The notes: generated by a model not told the origin, from the sequence alone. Shown: positions 1 through 7,344, counted from the first letter of the stretch. The stretch is 22,452 nucleotides of DNA from Actinomycetes bacterium (GCA_023429565.1 JAEZDJ010000056.1:1-22452); one strand, 5' to 3'. Numbers and translations are program-made.

Positions 1-49
1 TACAGAAAAACGTAGAGATTTCCCGGACGGAGCACCCCTCAGGCTGTCC

Positions 50-111
50 CTAGTGCAGGAAAACCTGCAATTAGTCAGGCAAAACAAACCTGCATTGAAA
101 ACCTGCACTAG
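50..111. repeat. Cluster of inverted and direct repeats upstream of the MFS-CBS gene
   Basis: A perfect 10-bp inverted repeat (CTAGTGCAGG at 50-59, CCTGCACTAG at 102-111) encloses a second dyad (TGCAGG at 54-59 and CCTGCA at 64-69, 4-nt spacer). The 9-mer AAACCTGCA occurs three times in direct orientation (61-69, 86-94, 99-107). The layout suggests an array of binding sites for a dimeric regulator or a recombination-type site. No binding protein can be assigned from the sequence. Confidence 0.6.
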
Positions 112-173
112 AGATTACAAACTCCCCCGCAATTCGTTCACTGCCAGCACACGTCCCCACCACAGATCGGGGG

Positions 174-201
174 TATAGTTAAAGCAAAGTGCAAATATAG
201 T
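174..201 (+). promoter_or_regulatory. Candidate -10 elements for the MFS-CBS gene
   Basis: TATAGT occurs twice, at 174-179 and 196-201, in an AT-richer stretch before the gene. Neither has a convincing -35 at 16-18 bp. If the second is used, transcription would begin around 208, putting the 211-267 hairpin at the very 5' end of the mRNA. This is a weak prediction. Confidence 0.3.
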
Positions 202-210
202 CGAGTACGA

Positions 211-267
211 CGGACAGAAGCGTCAGACCGCGCAATAAGGCAAGATTGCGGCTGACGCTTCTGTCCG
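211..267 (+). promoter_or_regulatory. Long hairpin in the 5' leader of the MFS-CBS gene
   Basis: A perfect 16-bp inverted repeat (211-226 with 252-267) is followed inward by a 6-bp stem (CGCAAT 231-236 with ATTGCG 245-250) closing an 8-nt loop. No U-tract follows, so it is not a standard intrinsic terminator. It ends about 20 nt before the Shine-Dalgarno AGAGGAG (287-293). It could be an operator, an mRNA stabiliser or part of an attenuation switch; the sequence does not decide which. Confidence 0.6.
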
Positions 268-300
268 CCTTTCACTCACCTTTCCAAGAGGAGCATCTTC

Positions 301-2208
301 ATGGGTCTATCTCGCAAGCAGATCGTCATGCTGGCCGTGCTGGTTTTCGGCACCTTCGTGACGGTGTTGAACCAAACCGTCGTGGCACCTGCCCTTCCTT
401 CGGTCATGGAGGAAATGGGCATCGACGCTTCGACAGCTCAGTGGCTCACCACGGGATTCACCTTGGTGAATGCCATCATGATTCCCATCACCGCATTTCT
501 CACCGACCGCTTCACCACACGGCGCCTGTTTTTGGTCGCCATGGTCATCTTCACGGCAGGAAGCGTGTTGGCAGGCTGGGGACCGTCATTTCCCGTTCTG
601 CTGCTCGGTCGCCTGGTGCAAGCCGCCGGCGCAGGCATTCTCATGCCGCTCGTCATGACCGTCCTCATGTGGACGTTTCCCATTGACCGACGCGGCACGG
701 CAATGGGCCTGTTTGGTGTCGTCATCGCATTCGGGCCGGCCATCGGACCGACGGCCGCAGGCATCATCATCGACCGCGCCACATGGCACGACATGTTTTA
801 TCTTATCGCCGTCCTCTCCGCCGTCGTCGTGGTTGTCGGCGCGTTCGTTCTGAAGCGGGGAGGGGAAACGAACAAGGATGTCACGCTTGACGTGCCCTCC
901 GTCTTCCTTTCGAGCATCGGCTTCGGGTCGCTGCTCTACGGCCTGTCGTCCATCGGCTCGTACGGCCTGAACCCCAGCTCCATCATCGGCTCAATCGTGG
1001 GCGTGGTGACGCTCTTTTTCTTCTTCCGCCGGCAGTTGAACGCCGAGCACCCCATGCTTCAAGTGCGCGTCCTTGCCAATCGCAGGTTTCTTGTGGCCAC
1101 CGTCATCGGCATGCTTGTGCAAGGAGCGCTGTTGGCAGCCGGAATCCTCGTTCCCATCTACCTGCAGTCTCTCATGGGATATTCGGCAACCATCTCCGGG
1201 CTGGTATTGCTTCCGGGCGCCATTGTCATGGGAGCCATGGGACCCATCGCCGGCCGCCTGTTCGACAAGCATGGACCGCGTGTGCTCAGCCTCGTCGGCA
1301 TGGGCATGCTGACGCTGACAACATTCTGCTTTGCGTTTTTAGGCCCCGACACAAGCATCATTTACCTGACCGTCCTTTACACCGTTCGCCTGTTCTCTTT
1401 ATCTCTGGTAAATATGCCCATCACCACCTGGGGAATGAATGCCCTTGACAATGATCTGGTGAATCACGGGACGTCGGTCAACAACACGTTTCGACAAGTT
1501 GCTGGCTCCCTCGGCACCGCCATCATCATATCGGCATCCACCATTGCCACAAACATGAACGTTGCGGACATGGGGTCGCTGCAGGCGAACATCTTCGGCA
1601 TAGACGTCGCATTTGCGCTGGCGGGTCTTCTGTGTCTCATTGGGCTCGTCATGGTGATCGTCTTGGTGAAGAACAAGCCGGGAGAAGCTGCAGCGAAAGA
1701 CCGAGACAACTCACGGCGCACCGTACTGGAATCCATCATGAAGCGAGACGTGTTCACGCTGCCTGTAGGCGCGACCGTGTCCGAGGCCATGCATATGCTT
1801 GTTGACAAGCATATCAGCGCCGTCCCCCTGGTAAACGGCGCCGGAGAGGCTGTCGGATTCGTTTCTGACGGAGATATCATGCGATCCCTTTCGAAACGCA
1901 ACAAGATCCTCATGGACCCCATCGTCATGATCATGCAGACCGTGGATGAGGGTGCCGACAACAAGGACTTTGTTCGCAAGCTCGAAGAACTCATGGCAAC
2001 GCCCGCGCTCGGCATCGGCGCACGAGGGATCATCGGGGTGGACGTGCATGCCGACCTGCCTGAAGTGTGTCGCGTTTTGGGAGAAAACCATTTGAAGAAG
2101 GTACCCGTGCTGGACGAAGGCCGAATCGTGGGAGTCATCAACCGCTCCGACATCACCCGCTATTCCATGGAGAAATATCTGGAAGGGCGAGACGAAATCC
2201 CCGCATAA
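301..2208 (+). CDS. DHA2-type MFS multidrug exporter fused to a C-terminal CBS domain pair
   Basis: The 635-residue protein has two parts. Residues ~8-456 form a 14-helix major facilitator domain of the DHA2 (EmrB/QacA) type: N-terminal FGTFVTVLNQTVVAPALPSV, then LLGRLVQAAGAGILMPLV (motif C-like GPAIGPTAAG follows in TM5) and a long run of hydrophobic helices ending near VIVLVKNK. Residues ~480-628 form two CBS motifs (ISAVPLVNGAGEAVGFVSDGDI and the C-terminal KKVPVLDEGRIVGVINRSDI are the typical cores, each ending in an I(V)GxxxxxDI pattern). CBS pairs usually bind adenine nucleotides or related ligands and regulate the attached protein, so a cytosolic nucleotide-gated efflux pump is a reasonable inference; the substrate is unknown. 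DHA2 proteins normally end after the last helix, so the tail is the odd part. Start ATG 301 has AGAGGAG 7 nt upstream. Transcription is convergent with recN. Confidence 0.9.
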   Translation: MGLSRKQIVMLAVLVFGTFVTVLNQTVVAPALPSVMEEMGIDASTAQWLTTGFTLVNAIMIPITAFLTDRFTTRRLFLVAMVIFTAGSVLAGWGPSFPVLLLGRLVQAAGAGILMPLVMTVLMWTFPIDRRGTAMGLFGVVIAFGPAIGPTAAGIIIDRATWHDMFYLIAVLSAVVVVVGAFVLKRGGETNKDVTLDVPSVFLSSIGFGSLLYGLSSIGSYGLNPSSIIGSIVGVVTLFFFFRRQLNAEHPMLQVRVLANRRFLVATVIGMLVQGALLAAGILVPIYLQSLMGYSATISGLVLLPGAIVMGAMGPIAGRLFDKHGPRVLSLVGMGMLTLTTFCFAFLGPDTSIIYLTVLYTVRLFSLSLVNMPITTWGMNALDNDLVNHGTSVNNTFRQVAGSLGTAIIISASTIATNMNVADMGSLQANIFGIDVAFALAGLLCLIGLVMVIVLVKNKPGEAAAKDRDNSRRTVLESIMKRDVFTLPVGATVSEAMHMLVDKHISAVPLVNGAGEAVGFVSDGDIMRSLSKRNKILMDPIVMIMQTVDEGADNKDFVRKLEELMATPALGIGARGIIGVDVHADLPEVCRVLGENHLKKVPVLDEGRIVGVINRSDITRYSMEKYLEGRDEIPA

Positions 2209-2233
2209 ACCCGCCTCGAAGCAAATAGCGCCC

Positions 2234-2283
2234 GCAGATGCCGAAGTGCCCGTCCTGCAAATTGAGGGGGCTTCGGCATCTGC
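2234..2283. terminator. Inverted repeat between convergent MFS-CBS and recN genes, possible bidirectional terminator
   Basis: A perfect 13-bp inverted repeat (GCAGATGCCGAAG at 2234-2246, complement at 2271-2283) with a 24-nt loop lies between the two stop codons. It has no clear U-tract on either strand, so terminator function is only inferred from position. Its stem and loop sizes resemble the hairpin on the other side of the MFS gene, but the sequences differ. Confidence 0.45.
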
Positions 2284-2361
2284 CGCCTCTCAGGGCTCAG
2301 CTTCGAAAATTCGAAAGCCTGGTCTTTCACCATGCGGGCAACCGGCCACCGCTCCTCGCCG

Positions 2362-4047
2362 TCAACGGCAGCCTGCCGCCTGATCCAGCATCTCCCGCGC
2401 GTGGGCAAGAGAGGTGTCGGTGGCATCGCCCGATAGCATGCGAGCGATCTCGGCAATGCGTTCTTCCTCGGAAAGGCGCAGAAGATCGGTCTCGGGGACG
2501 TCGCCCTCACGCTTCCGCACGACATAATGGGTTTGCCCCCTGACGGCCACCTGAGCGAGGTGCGTCACGACGATGACCTGATGGCTGCAGGCAAGATCAA
2601 CCAGCACGTTTGCCAAAGCCACGGCAGTCGCCCCTCCCACGCCGGCATCGACCTCATCAAATACGAGCGTGTCGACCTCATCATGCTGCCCCAGCACCAC
2701 TTTCACGGCAAGCATGACCCTGCTCACCTCGCCGCCCGAAGCGATGCGCGCGAGGGGTCGTGCACGCATTCCCGCTCCGGGACGAAAGAGGAATTCAACC
2801 GATTGCGGCCCATCCTTCGTCCATCGCTGCCGTTCGAGAGGGGTCAGTTCGCAGACGAGTTCGGCGCCCCCCATTTCAAGGCGATCCATCTGAGCCGTCA
2901 CTGCTTGGGCGAAGCGGGGAGCCGCATCGGCACGGGCATGCGCAAGGACTTCCGCTGCTTCAGAGAGAGCTTTCTCGGCTTCGTCGCGAACCCGCTCAGC
3001 AACACGCACGCGCTCGGCGGCATCGTCAACAAGCGACACGAGGTCTGCCGCCTCGGCCCGGTGGGCAAGCACGTCTTCCATGCGCGGACCGTACGCGCGC
3101 AGGAGCCCCTGGAGCAAGGCCAGACGCTCCTGCTGTTGAACAAGCATCTCGGGATCGAATTCAACCCCATCGCGATATTCTCGCATCTCACGAGCCATAT
3201 CCTCCAAGACATAGCCAGCTTCGCGCAATGACCCCGCACATTCGCCCAGCCTGCCGTCAAAACGAGCGGCGCCATCGAGAGCGTCAATGGCTGAGGCAAG
3301 CGCATCGATGGCGCCCGTATCCCCAGAAAGCGCCTCATGCGCGGTGTTTGCAGCCACGGCAAGCGCCTCGGCATGCTCGACCTTCGCAAGGTCGGCGATG
3401 AGGTCCTCGTATTCTCCCTCGCGCGGCGCGACTTCATCAATGCGCCTCAGCATGAAGCGCGCATCATCGAGCTTTGACGAAGACTCGTCGCCCGCCTCCC
3501 GGATGCGCACGAGTTCGGCAGCAGCGCGAACGGCTTCAGAGAACGCCTCCGCATAGACCGCGTGCGCCGCGCCCACGTCCTCCCCCGCCCATGCGTCCAG
3601 CAGGCGCACGTGCCCCGCAGGCCTCATGAGCTGTTGATGTTCGTGCTGGCTGCACAGGTCAATGGTGGGCGCCACGGCATCCGTCAACTCACGGACGCTC
3701 GCCATATGCCCGTCGATGGACACCCGGGAGCGGCCATCGGCTCCCACGCGACGCACGACCACAAGCTCATCCCGATCGGTCTCCGCTTGCGAAAGCCCTT
3801 CGACCGCTTCTTGGTCCGATGCCGAACGCAGCGAGACGCCGAAGAAACGGCCAGCAACGGACAAGGCCTCGGCGCCATCGCGAACGGCGCTCTTGTCCGC
3901 TCGTTCGCCCATGAGAAGCTTGCATGCCGAGAGCAGGGCGGTTTTGCCCGCACCCGTCTCGCCCGTGAGCACCGTCAGGCCCCGCGAAGGTTCCAGCGTT
4001 GCCTCGCGGATCAGCGCGAGATTCTCCACCTGCATCTCATCGATCAC
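2362..4047 (-). CDS. recN: DNA repair protein RecN
   Basis: RecN is an SMC-like ATPase that acts early in recombinational repair of double-strand breaks. The 561-residue product has the family layout: Walker A GETGAGKT at residues 29-36 near the N-terminus, followed by the LLMGERAD segment, a long charged central region expected to form the antiparallel coiled coil, then the ABC signature region (RIASGGEVSRVMLA) and Walker B (TLVFDEVDAGVGG), ending with VIVVTHLAQVA. Length fits the usual 550-590. The start is GTG at 4045-4047, with GGGAGG at 4054-4059 and a 6-nt spacer; an in-frame ATG four codons later is less well placed. It has its own promoter (4095-4103), and the next gene upstream on this strand is the MerR gene 445 bp away. 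In other bacteria recN is often SOS-controlled, but I find no GAAC-N4-GTTC box here. Confidence 0.96.
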   Translation of the reverse strand: MIDEMQVENLALIREATLEPSRGLTVLTGETGAGKTALLSACKLLMGERADKSAVRDGAEALSVAGRFFGVSLRSASDQEAVEGLSQAETDRDELVVVRRVGADGRSRVSIDGHMASVRELTDAVAPTIDLCSQHEHQQLMRPAGHVRLLDAWAGEDVGAAHAVYAEAFSEAVRAAAELVRIREAGDESSSKLDDARFMLRRIDEVAPREGEYEDLIADLAKVEHAEALAVAANTAHEALSGDTGAIDALASAIDALDGAARFDGRLGECAGSLREAGYVLEDMAREMREYRDGVEFDPEMLVQQQERLALLQGLLRAYGPRMEDVLAHRAEAADLVSLVDDAAERVRVAERVRDEAEKALSEAAEVLAHARADAAPRFAQAVTAQMDRLEMGGAELVCELTPLERQRWTKDGPQSVEFLFRPGAGMRARPLARIASGGEVSRVMLAVKVVLGQHDEVDTLVFDEVDAGVGGATAVALANVLVDLACSHQVIVVTHLAQVAVRGQTHYVVRKREGDVPETDLLRLSEEERIAEIARMLSGDATDTSLAHAREMLDQAAGCR

Positions 4048-4094
4048 CGCACACCTCCCACGTCAGATTTCGCCCATTCTGCTTTCTGCACCAT

Positions 4095-4103
4095 AGTATA
4101 CCA
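4095..4103 (-). promoter_or_regulatory. Extended -10 promoter of recN
   Basis: Reading the minus strand, TGG-TATACT (TATACT at 4100-4095, TGG at 4103-4101) is a strong extended -10. No good -35 is present 16-18 bp further upstream. The predicted mRNA start is near 4088, about 40 nt before the GTG start. Confidence 0.6.
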
Positions 4104-4440
4104 AGGCCTCCGTGGCGTTCGGCATAAGAACCTTTCGCCCCATCCTCCTCTTCAAGCCCCGTCGGGTCCCCGAGCGAAACCGCAACGGCATCCCCGACAT
4201 TCCGCGACAGATTCACACGCCCAAGCCATTGCGGAGCACAACGCAATCCCTCTGCGAAACGCTGCCGCGAGCCTTGGCTTCTGCCTCGAACACCACCACG
4301 CGGAACGGGGTCGGCTCGTTCACCCAGACGCAGGATTTCATCCCAAACTGCACCGGGCGCCCATCGATGCGCGGAAGTCCCGGAAGGAAGGCGGCTCCCC
4401 TCGATTGCCTCGGGGCGCCGCCACCCAGAGCTCATTCCTT
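4104..4440 (-). pseudogene. Possible decayed coding region between merR and recN
   Basis: No intact gene fits this 445-bp gap (4048-4492). On the minus strand one frame reads protein-like from about 4431 to 4217 (contains PRIDGRPVQFGMKSCVWVNE and FRVVVFEAEAKARGSV) with high GC at third codon positions, but begins just after a TGA without a good start. After a TGA at 4217-4219 the overlapping frame continues protein-like (NVGDAVAVSLGDPTGLEEE). One frameshift would join them, suggesting a remnant gene. I do not recognise the family, and chance open frames in GC-rich DNA remain possible. Confidence 0.25.
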
Positions 4441-4492
4441 GCGACCTGCACGCGTCATTGCCTGACACAGGCCGCACATGGCCGAAGGAGCG

Positions 4493-5260
4493 CTACGAGC
4501 AGTACACCCGGACGGCATCGCGGAGAAATTCCGCAGCACCTGGCGCAACGTCATCGTAATAGGCCTTGAAACGTGGGTCGGCCACATACATCTCGGCCAT
4601 GCCGCAATGGGTCTCCTTCGAATAGGTCCCCTTCTCCCAAAATGCGCACAGCCACTGTCGATGCAGGTCAACGGCGCGCTGGGCTTCGGGACCAGACGGA
4701 TCGCCTTCCTCTATGCCGGAGAGGAGAGCCTCCTTGACCCGTTTTTCCAAATCCTTCACCGCGCGGTACCGATCCTCGCCCATACCCAACACCTTAGCAT
4801 TGCTCGCATCGATGGCCCCATCCCCCCAACGCCCGCGTATCTCCGCTCCATAGGCACGCTCGTTCTCGTCAACGATATCCTTCTTGAATCCCTCGAACTT
4901 CTCTTCATCGTTCATCGTCTTTGTTCCCTTCATGGCGGCGAGCGTCTTCTCGACGCTCGCGATCAGCTTCTCGATATGATCTCGGCGAAAGAACAGTTCA
5001 CGCAGATGCTCGGAAAGCGCTTCGCCCACATCGAACGCGGGATCGTCAAGCAGGCGCCTGATGTCCGCAAGCGCCATGTCGGCCTCACGATAGAGCAGCA
5101 CCTGCTGGAGTCGGTCAAGCTCGTCAGGACCATACAGGCGGTAGTTGTTTTCACCGCGCCGGGGAACCACCAATCCCATCTGGTCGTAATGACGGAGCGT
5201 ACGCACGCTGATGCCGGACAGCTTCGCCAGCTGACTCACCGTGTAGTGTTGAGATGCCAT
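4493..5260 (-). CDS. MerR-family regulator with TipAS-type ligand domain
   Basis: The protein has an N-terminal MerR winged helix-turn-helix (YTVSQLAKLSGISVRTLRHY, then GLVVPRRGENNYRLYGPDEL), a dimerisation helix (residues ~75-115) and a C-terminal domain like the TipAS/antibiotic-recognition domain (EKFEGFKKDIVDENERAYG, then HCGMAEMYVADPRFKAYYD). Regulators of this type sense small molecules, often antibiotics or other drugs, and activate promoters with an over-long spacer by twisting DNA. The start is set at ATG 5258-5260; an in-frame GTG at 5267-5269 is only 2 nt from the AGGAAGG Shine-Dalgarno, while the ATG is 11 nt away. Its own promoter carries a MerR-type operator, so it is very likely autoregulated. 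No obvious target gene is co-transcribed; the flanking genes have separate promoters. Confidence 0.93.
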   Translation of the reverse strand: MASQHYTVSQLAKLSGISVRTLRHYDQMGLVVPRRGENNYRLYGPDELDRLQQVLLYREADMALADIRRLLDDPAFDVGEALSEHLRELFFRRDHIEKLIASVEKTLAAMKGTKTMNDEEKFEGFKKDIVDENERAYGAEIRGRWGDGAIDASNAKVLGMGEDRYRAVKDLEKRVKEALLSGIEEGDPSGPEAQRAVDLHRQWLCAFWEKGTYSKETHCGMAEMYVADPRFKAYYDDVAPGAAEFLRDAVRVYCS

Positions 5261-5343
5261 GGCCGGCACCGCCTTCCTGTTCTCGTCGCCCTACACAAAC
5301 GGCCGCCTCCTGCAGGAAAGGGCCCGGCACGCCGTCGGACGAC

Positions 5344-5374
5344 AGCATAGACCCTCTCATAACGTGAGGGTCAA
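5344..5374 (-). promoter_or_regulatory. MerR-type promoter/operator with 19-bp spacer
   Basis: On the minus strand, -35 TTGACC (5374-5369) and -10 TATGCT (5349-5344) are separated by exactly 19 bp. The spacer is filled by the dyad GACCCTC (5372-5366) / GAGGGTC (5356-5350) with a 9-bp centre. A 19-bp spacer containing a dyad is the hallmark of promoters activated by MerR-family proteins, so this is most likely the autoregulated promoter of the adjacent MerR gene. Confidence 0.85.
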
Positions 5375-5458
5375 GCGCCGCCTTGGAGCATGTGGGCGTT
5401 TTGTGACGGATCGACCGCCCCCGTCAAGTGAGGCAGGCTCTCCCCGCCCCGAGAAGGC

Positions 5459-5484
5459 AAGCCCGACGGGAGGTCGCCGGGCTT
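5459..5484 (-). terminator. Possible terminator hairpin after the Spx/ArsC-like gene
   Basis: AAGCCCG (5484-5478 on the minus strand) pairs with CGGGCTT (5465-5459), 12-nt loop, starting 8 nt after the stop codon. There is no strong U-tract. The position between two minus-strand genes supports a weak terminator. Confidence 0.35.
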
Positions 5485-5491
5485 GATGCCG

Positions 5492-5857
5492 TCAACCGAG
5501 CAAAGCACGCTCCCATTCGGCTTCCTTGAACCCAAACAGAACGAAGTCCTCGCCAACGAGTATCGGCCGCTTCACCAGCATGCCATCTTCAGCCAGCAGC
5601 TTGTAGGAATCTTTGTCGGAAAGGCCGCCGTCGAGGAGTGACTTGACGTTGCGTTCGCGATATCGCATGCCCGACGTGTTGAAAAGCCGCCTCAGGGGCA
5701 GACCGCTGAGCTTATGCCATGCGCCCAACTCCTCAGCCGTGGGATTGTCTTCCACGATATGACGATCCCTGTAGGCGATGCCCTGCCGGTCAAGCCATGC
5801 CCTCGCCTTATTTGACGTCGAGCATGTTGGATACCCCACGAACAGCACGTTTCCCAT
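5492..5857 (-). CDS. Spx/ArsC-family thioredoxin-fold protein
   Basis: This 121-residue protein has the ArsC/Spx/YffB fold signature: N-terminal VGYPTCSTSNKARAWL with a single cysteine at residue 12, a central DNPTAEELGAWHKLSGLPLRRLFNTSG region, and the late motif VKRPILV before FGFKEAEW. It has Cys-Ser-Thr-Ser at the active site rather than the CxxC of canonical Spx, so it is closer to the generic 'arsenate reductase family' group whose real role (thiol-based reductase or RNA polymerase-binding regulator) is often unproven. No arsenic genes are nearby, so arsenate reduction is not supported by context. Start ATG 5855-5857 has AGGGAG about 6 nt upstream. It is divergent from the EFR1 gene and has its own extended -10. 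Confidence 0.88.
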   Translation of the reverse strand: MGNVLFVGYPTCSTSNKARAWLDRQGIAYRDRHIVEDNPTAEELGAWHKLSGLPLRRLFNTSGMRYRERNVKSLLDGGLSDKDSYKLLAEDGMLVKRPILVGEDFVLFGFKEAEWERALLG

Positions 5858-5883
5858 CGGTGTCTCCCTTCGTCTTTCCGCCC

Positions 5884-5892
5884 ATCATAGCA
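5884..5892 (-). promoter_or_regulatory. Extended -10 promoter of the Spx/ArsC-like gene
   Basis: On the minus strand TGC-TATGAT (TATGAT at 5889-5884) lies about 26 bp upstream of the start codon; no good -35 is visible. Transcription would start near 5877, just ahead of the AGGGAG ribosome-binding site. Confidence 0.5.
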
Positions 5893-5956
5893 GTTCTCAC
5901 CCGATCAACGGCAACCCTACGCATGACGGCCCTTTACGGGGCAAAAGGAACAAGAT

Positions 5957-5965
5957 TGCTATACT
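5957..5965 (+). promoter_or_regulatory. Extended -10 promoter of the EFR1 gene
   Basis: TGC-TATACT (TATACT at 5960-5965) lies about 36 bp before the ATG. The -35 region is poor; TTTACG at 5933-5938 would give a 21-bp spacer. The extended -10 is the main evidence. Confidence 0.55.
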
Positions 5966-6001
5966 GAAGCATGGTCATAATCCAACGGGAAAGGCACCTT
6001 G

Positions 6002-6796
6002 ATGATCTTCTATTTCACCGGCACCGGCAACTCGCTCGCAGCTGCCCAAGTCATCGCCAAGGCGACGGACGACCTGCTGGTTGATATCGGCGCCGCATAC
6101 AAGTACAAGGACTTCGATTTTACCCTCGAGCAGGGAGAACAGCTAGGCTTCGTGTTTCCCACCTACGGCTGGACGACACCCCCCATCATCGATGCCTTCA
6201 TCAAGCGGGCGCATTTTCGCACCGGGAACAAGGAGACGTTTGCGCCATCCTACTGCTTTGCCGTGCTCAGCTGCGGAGCGTTTGTCGGCAACGCCGCGCG
6301 CTTCTTTGGCACGGAGCTGCTCAACAGGCAGGGCATCAACCTCAATGCCTCGTTCAGCGTGAAATCGGTCGGCAACTGCACCTACCTCTACGCTCCCGCC
6401 AAGGGGGAGAAGCGTGCAAAACTGCTCGCGCGCGCCGACGCGACCGCCCGAAGCATCGCTCCCCGCATTGCCGCGCACGAGGAAACGCACGCCGAGCATC
6501 GCAACCCCCTCGGAATCCTCATGTCAAGGTTCACCTGCACCGAAGAAAAGCCTCGCTCCACTCAGGAATTCTTCACCTTGCCCACGTGCATAAGCTGCGG
6601 CCGATGCGCCGGCCTCTGTCCCACCAACACCGTCACACTCATCGAGGGAACTCCTCGCTGGGCTGAACTAGGATGCACCCAATGCCTCGCCTGCCTGCAT
6701 CGATGCCCCGTGAATGCAATCCAGTATGGCAACAAGACGGAAACCCGCGGACGATACGTCAACCCCGTGCTTTCCCCCCTGCCCTTGGAATCATAG
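6002..6796 (+). CDS. EFR1-family flavodoxin/ferredoxin fusion protein
   Basis: The N-terminal half is flavodoxin-like: MIFYFTGTGNSLAAAQVIA is the phosphate-binding loop for FMN, and FVFPTYGWTTPPIIDAFI and VLSCGAFVGNA match the EFR1 pattern. The C-terminal part carries two 4Fe-4S ferredoxin motifs of the CxxCxxCxxxCP type, with cysteines at residues 196/199/202/206 and 225/228/231/235. Such proteins are predicted cytosolic electron carriers in anaerobes; the redox partner is unknown. The start is set at ATG 6002, with AAAGG 7 nt upstream; a TTG at 5999 directly before it is the less likely alternative. The gene is monocistronic, divergent from the Spx/ArsC-like gene. Its presence suits an anaerobic host. 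Confidence 0.92.
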   Translation: MIFYFTGTGNSLAAAQVIAKATDDLLVDIGAAYKYKDFDFTLEQGEQLGFVFPTYGWTTPPIIDAFIKRAHFRTGNKETFAPSYCFAVLSCGAFVGNAARFFGTELLNRQGINLNASFSVKSVGNCTYLYAPAKGEKRAKLLARADATARSIAPRIAAHEETHAEHRNPLGILMSRFTCTEEKPRSTQEFFTLPTCISCGRCAGLCPTNTVTLIEGTPRWAELGCTQCLACLHRCPVNAIQYGNKTETRGRYVNPVLSPLPLES

Positions 6797-7155
6797 CAAC
6801 CGGCAGACAGATTGGCCGACGGGTGCTTGGAACGTCTCTCTCGTAGAAGCACGGCGCATCGAGCCACTCGCACGCCTTCTCGTGCACAGCCCGTTTTCGG
6901 CTTGGGTTTCCGCACTACCGCGCGAATGCCGAACGCTTGCACTACCTCCTGTTCGTGCCGATGTCATAAAGCGTCTTGCAATCAAATGAAATTAGAACAA
7001 ATATTTCATGTGAAACAGAGGGGCTCTTTTCCAAAGCTCTCGCGGCGGCGAAAAGACATCGCGATGAAAGCCTCTTGGCTGTGCCCTGCTCTGCCCTGTT
7101 CGCAAGAGCCCTCATCGAAGGGCCCGCCTGCACGATACCCCTTGCAACATTTCTC
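6797..7155. other. Gene-free stretch with a 6+6-bp hairpin
   Basis: No reading frame here looks coding on either strand. The first 150 bp are GC-rich and featureless; 6960-7020 is AT-rich and includes the near-palindrome TTTCATGTGAAA (7005-7016). A hairpin is possible at 7062-7117: CGATGA pairs with TCATCG (7062-7067 / 7112-7117) and CTCTTG with CAAGAG (7072-7077 / 7103-7108). The role of this long upstream region of the GntR operon is unknown; it could hold further regulatory sites or a small RNA, but nothing shows this directly. Confidence 0.4.
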
Positions 7156-7205
7156 TTGTCTTTCACCCTCTTTATGAGTATAGTGTATATATTCGATATA
7201 CTCAT
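7156..7205 (+). promoter_or_regulatory. Promoter and palindromic operator of the GntR-ABC operon
   Basis: A -35 TTGTCT (7156-7161), 17-bp spacer and -10 TATAGT (7179-7184) form a good promoter. A 9-bp perfect inverted repeat, ATGAGTATA (7174-7182) and TATACTCAT (7197-7205), overlaps the -10 and the expected start point, with an inner GTGTATAT/ATATAC symmetry. An AT-rich dyad at this place is what a GntR/YtrA repressor would use, so autorepression by the first gene of the operon is likely. Confidence 0.7.
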
Positions 7206-7344
7206 TATGCATGATGCGCATATCGTGCGGTTCAGATGACGCAGGGGGCGTTCCTTCCCATCAATGGCAGCGGGGAGGACAGTGCCAAATTCCCCAGCGA
7301 CCTAAGCGCCGCAACGCCCAGGACAGAGCAATCAAACAGGAGCG

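Noticed and set aside
4117..4131. GTTC-N7-GAAC near the recN promoter as a LexA box
   Set aside because: The half-sites are in the reversed order and the spacing is wrong for the GAAC-N4-GTTC consensus.
6812..7239. Several small open frames in the region before the GntR gene
   Set aside because: All lack ribosome-binding sites, overlap one another on both strands and show no domain; the region is better read as regulatory.
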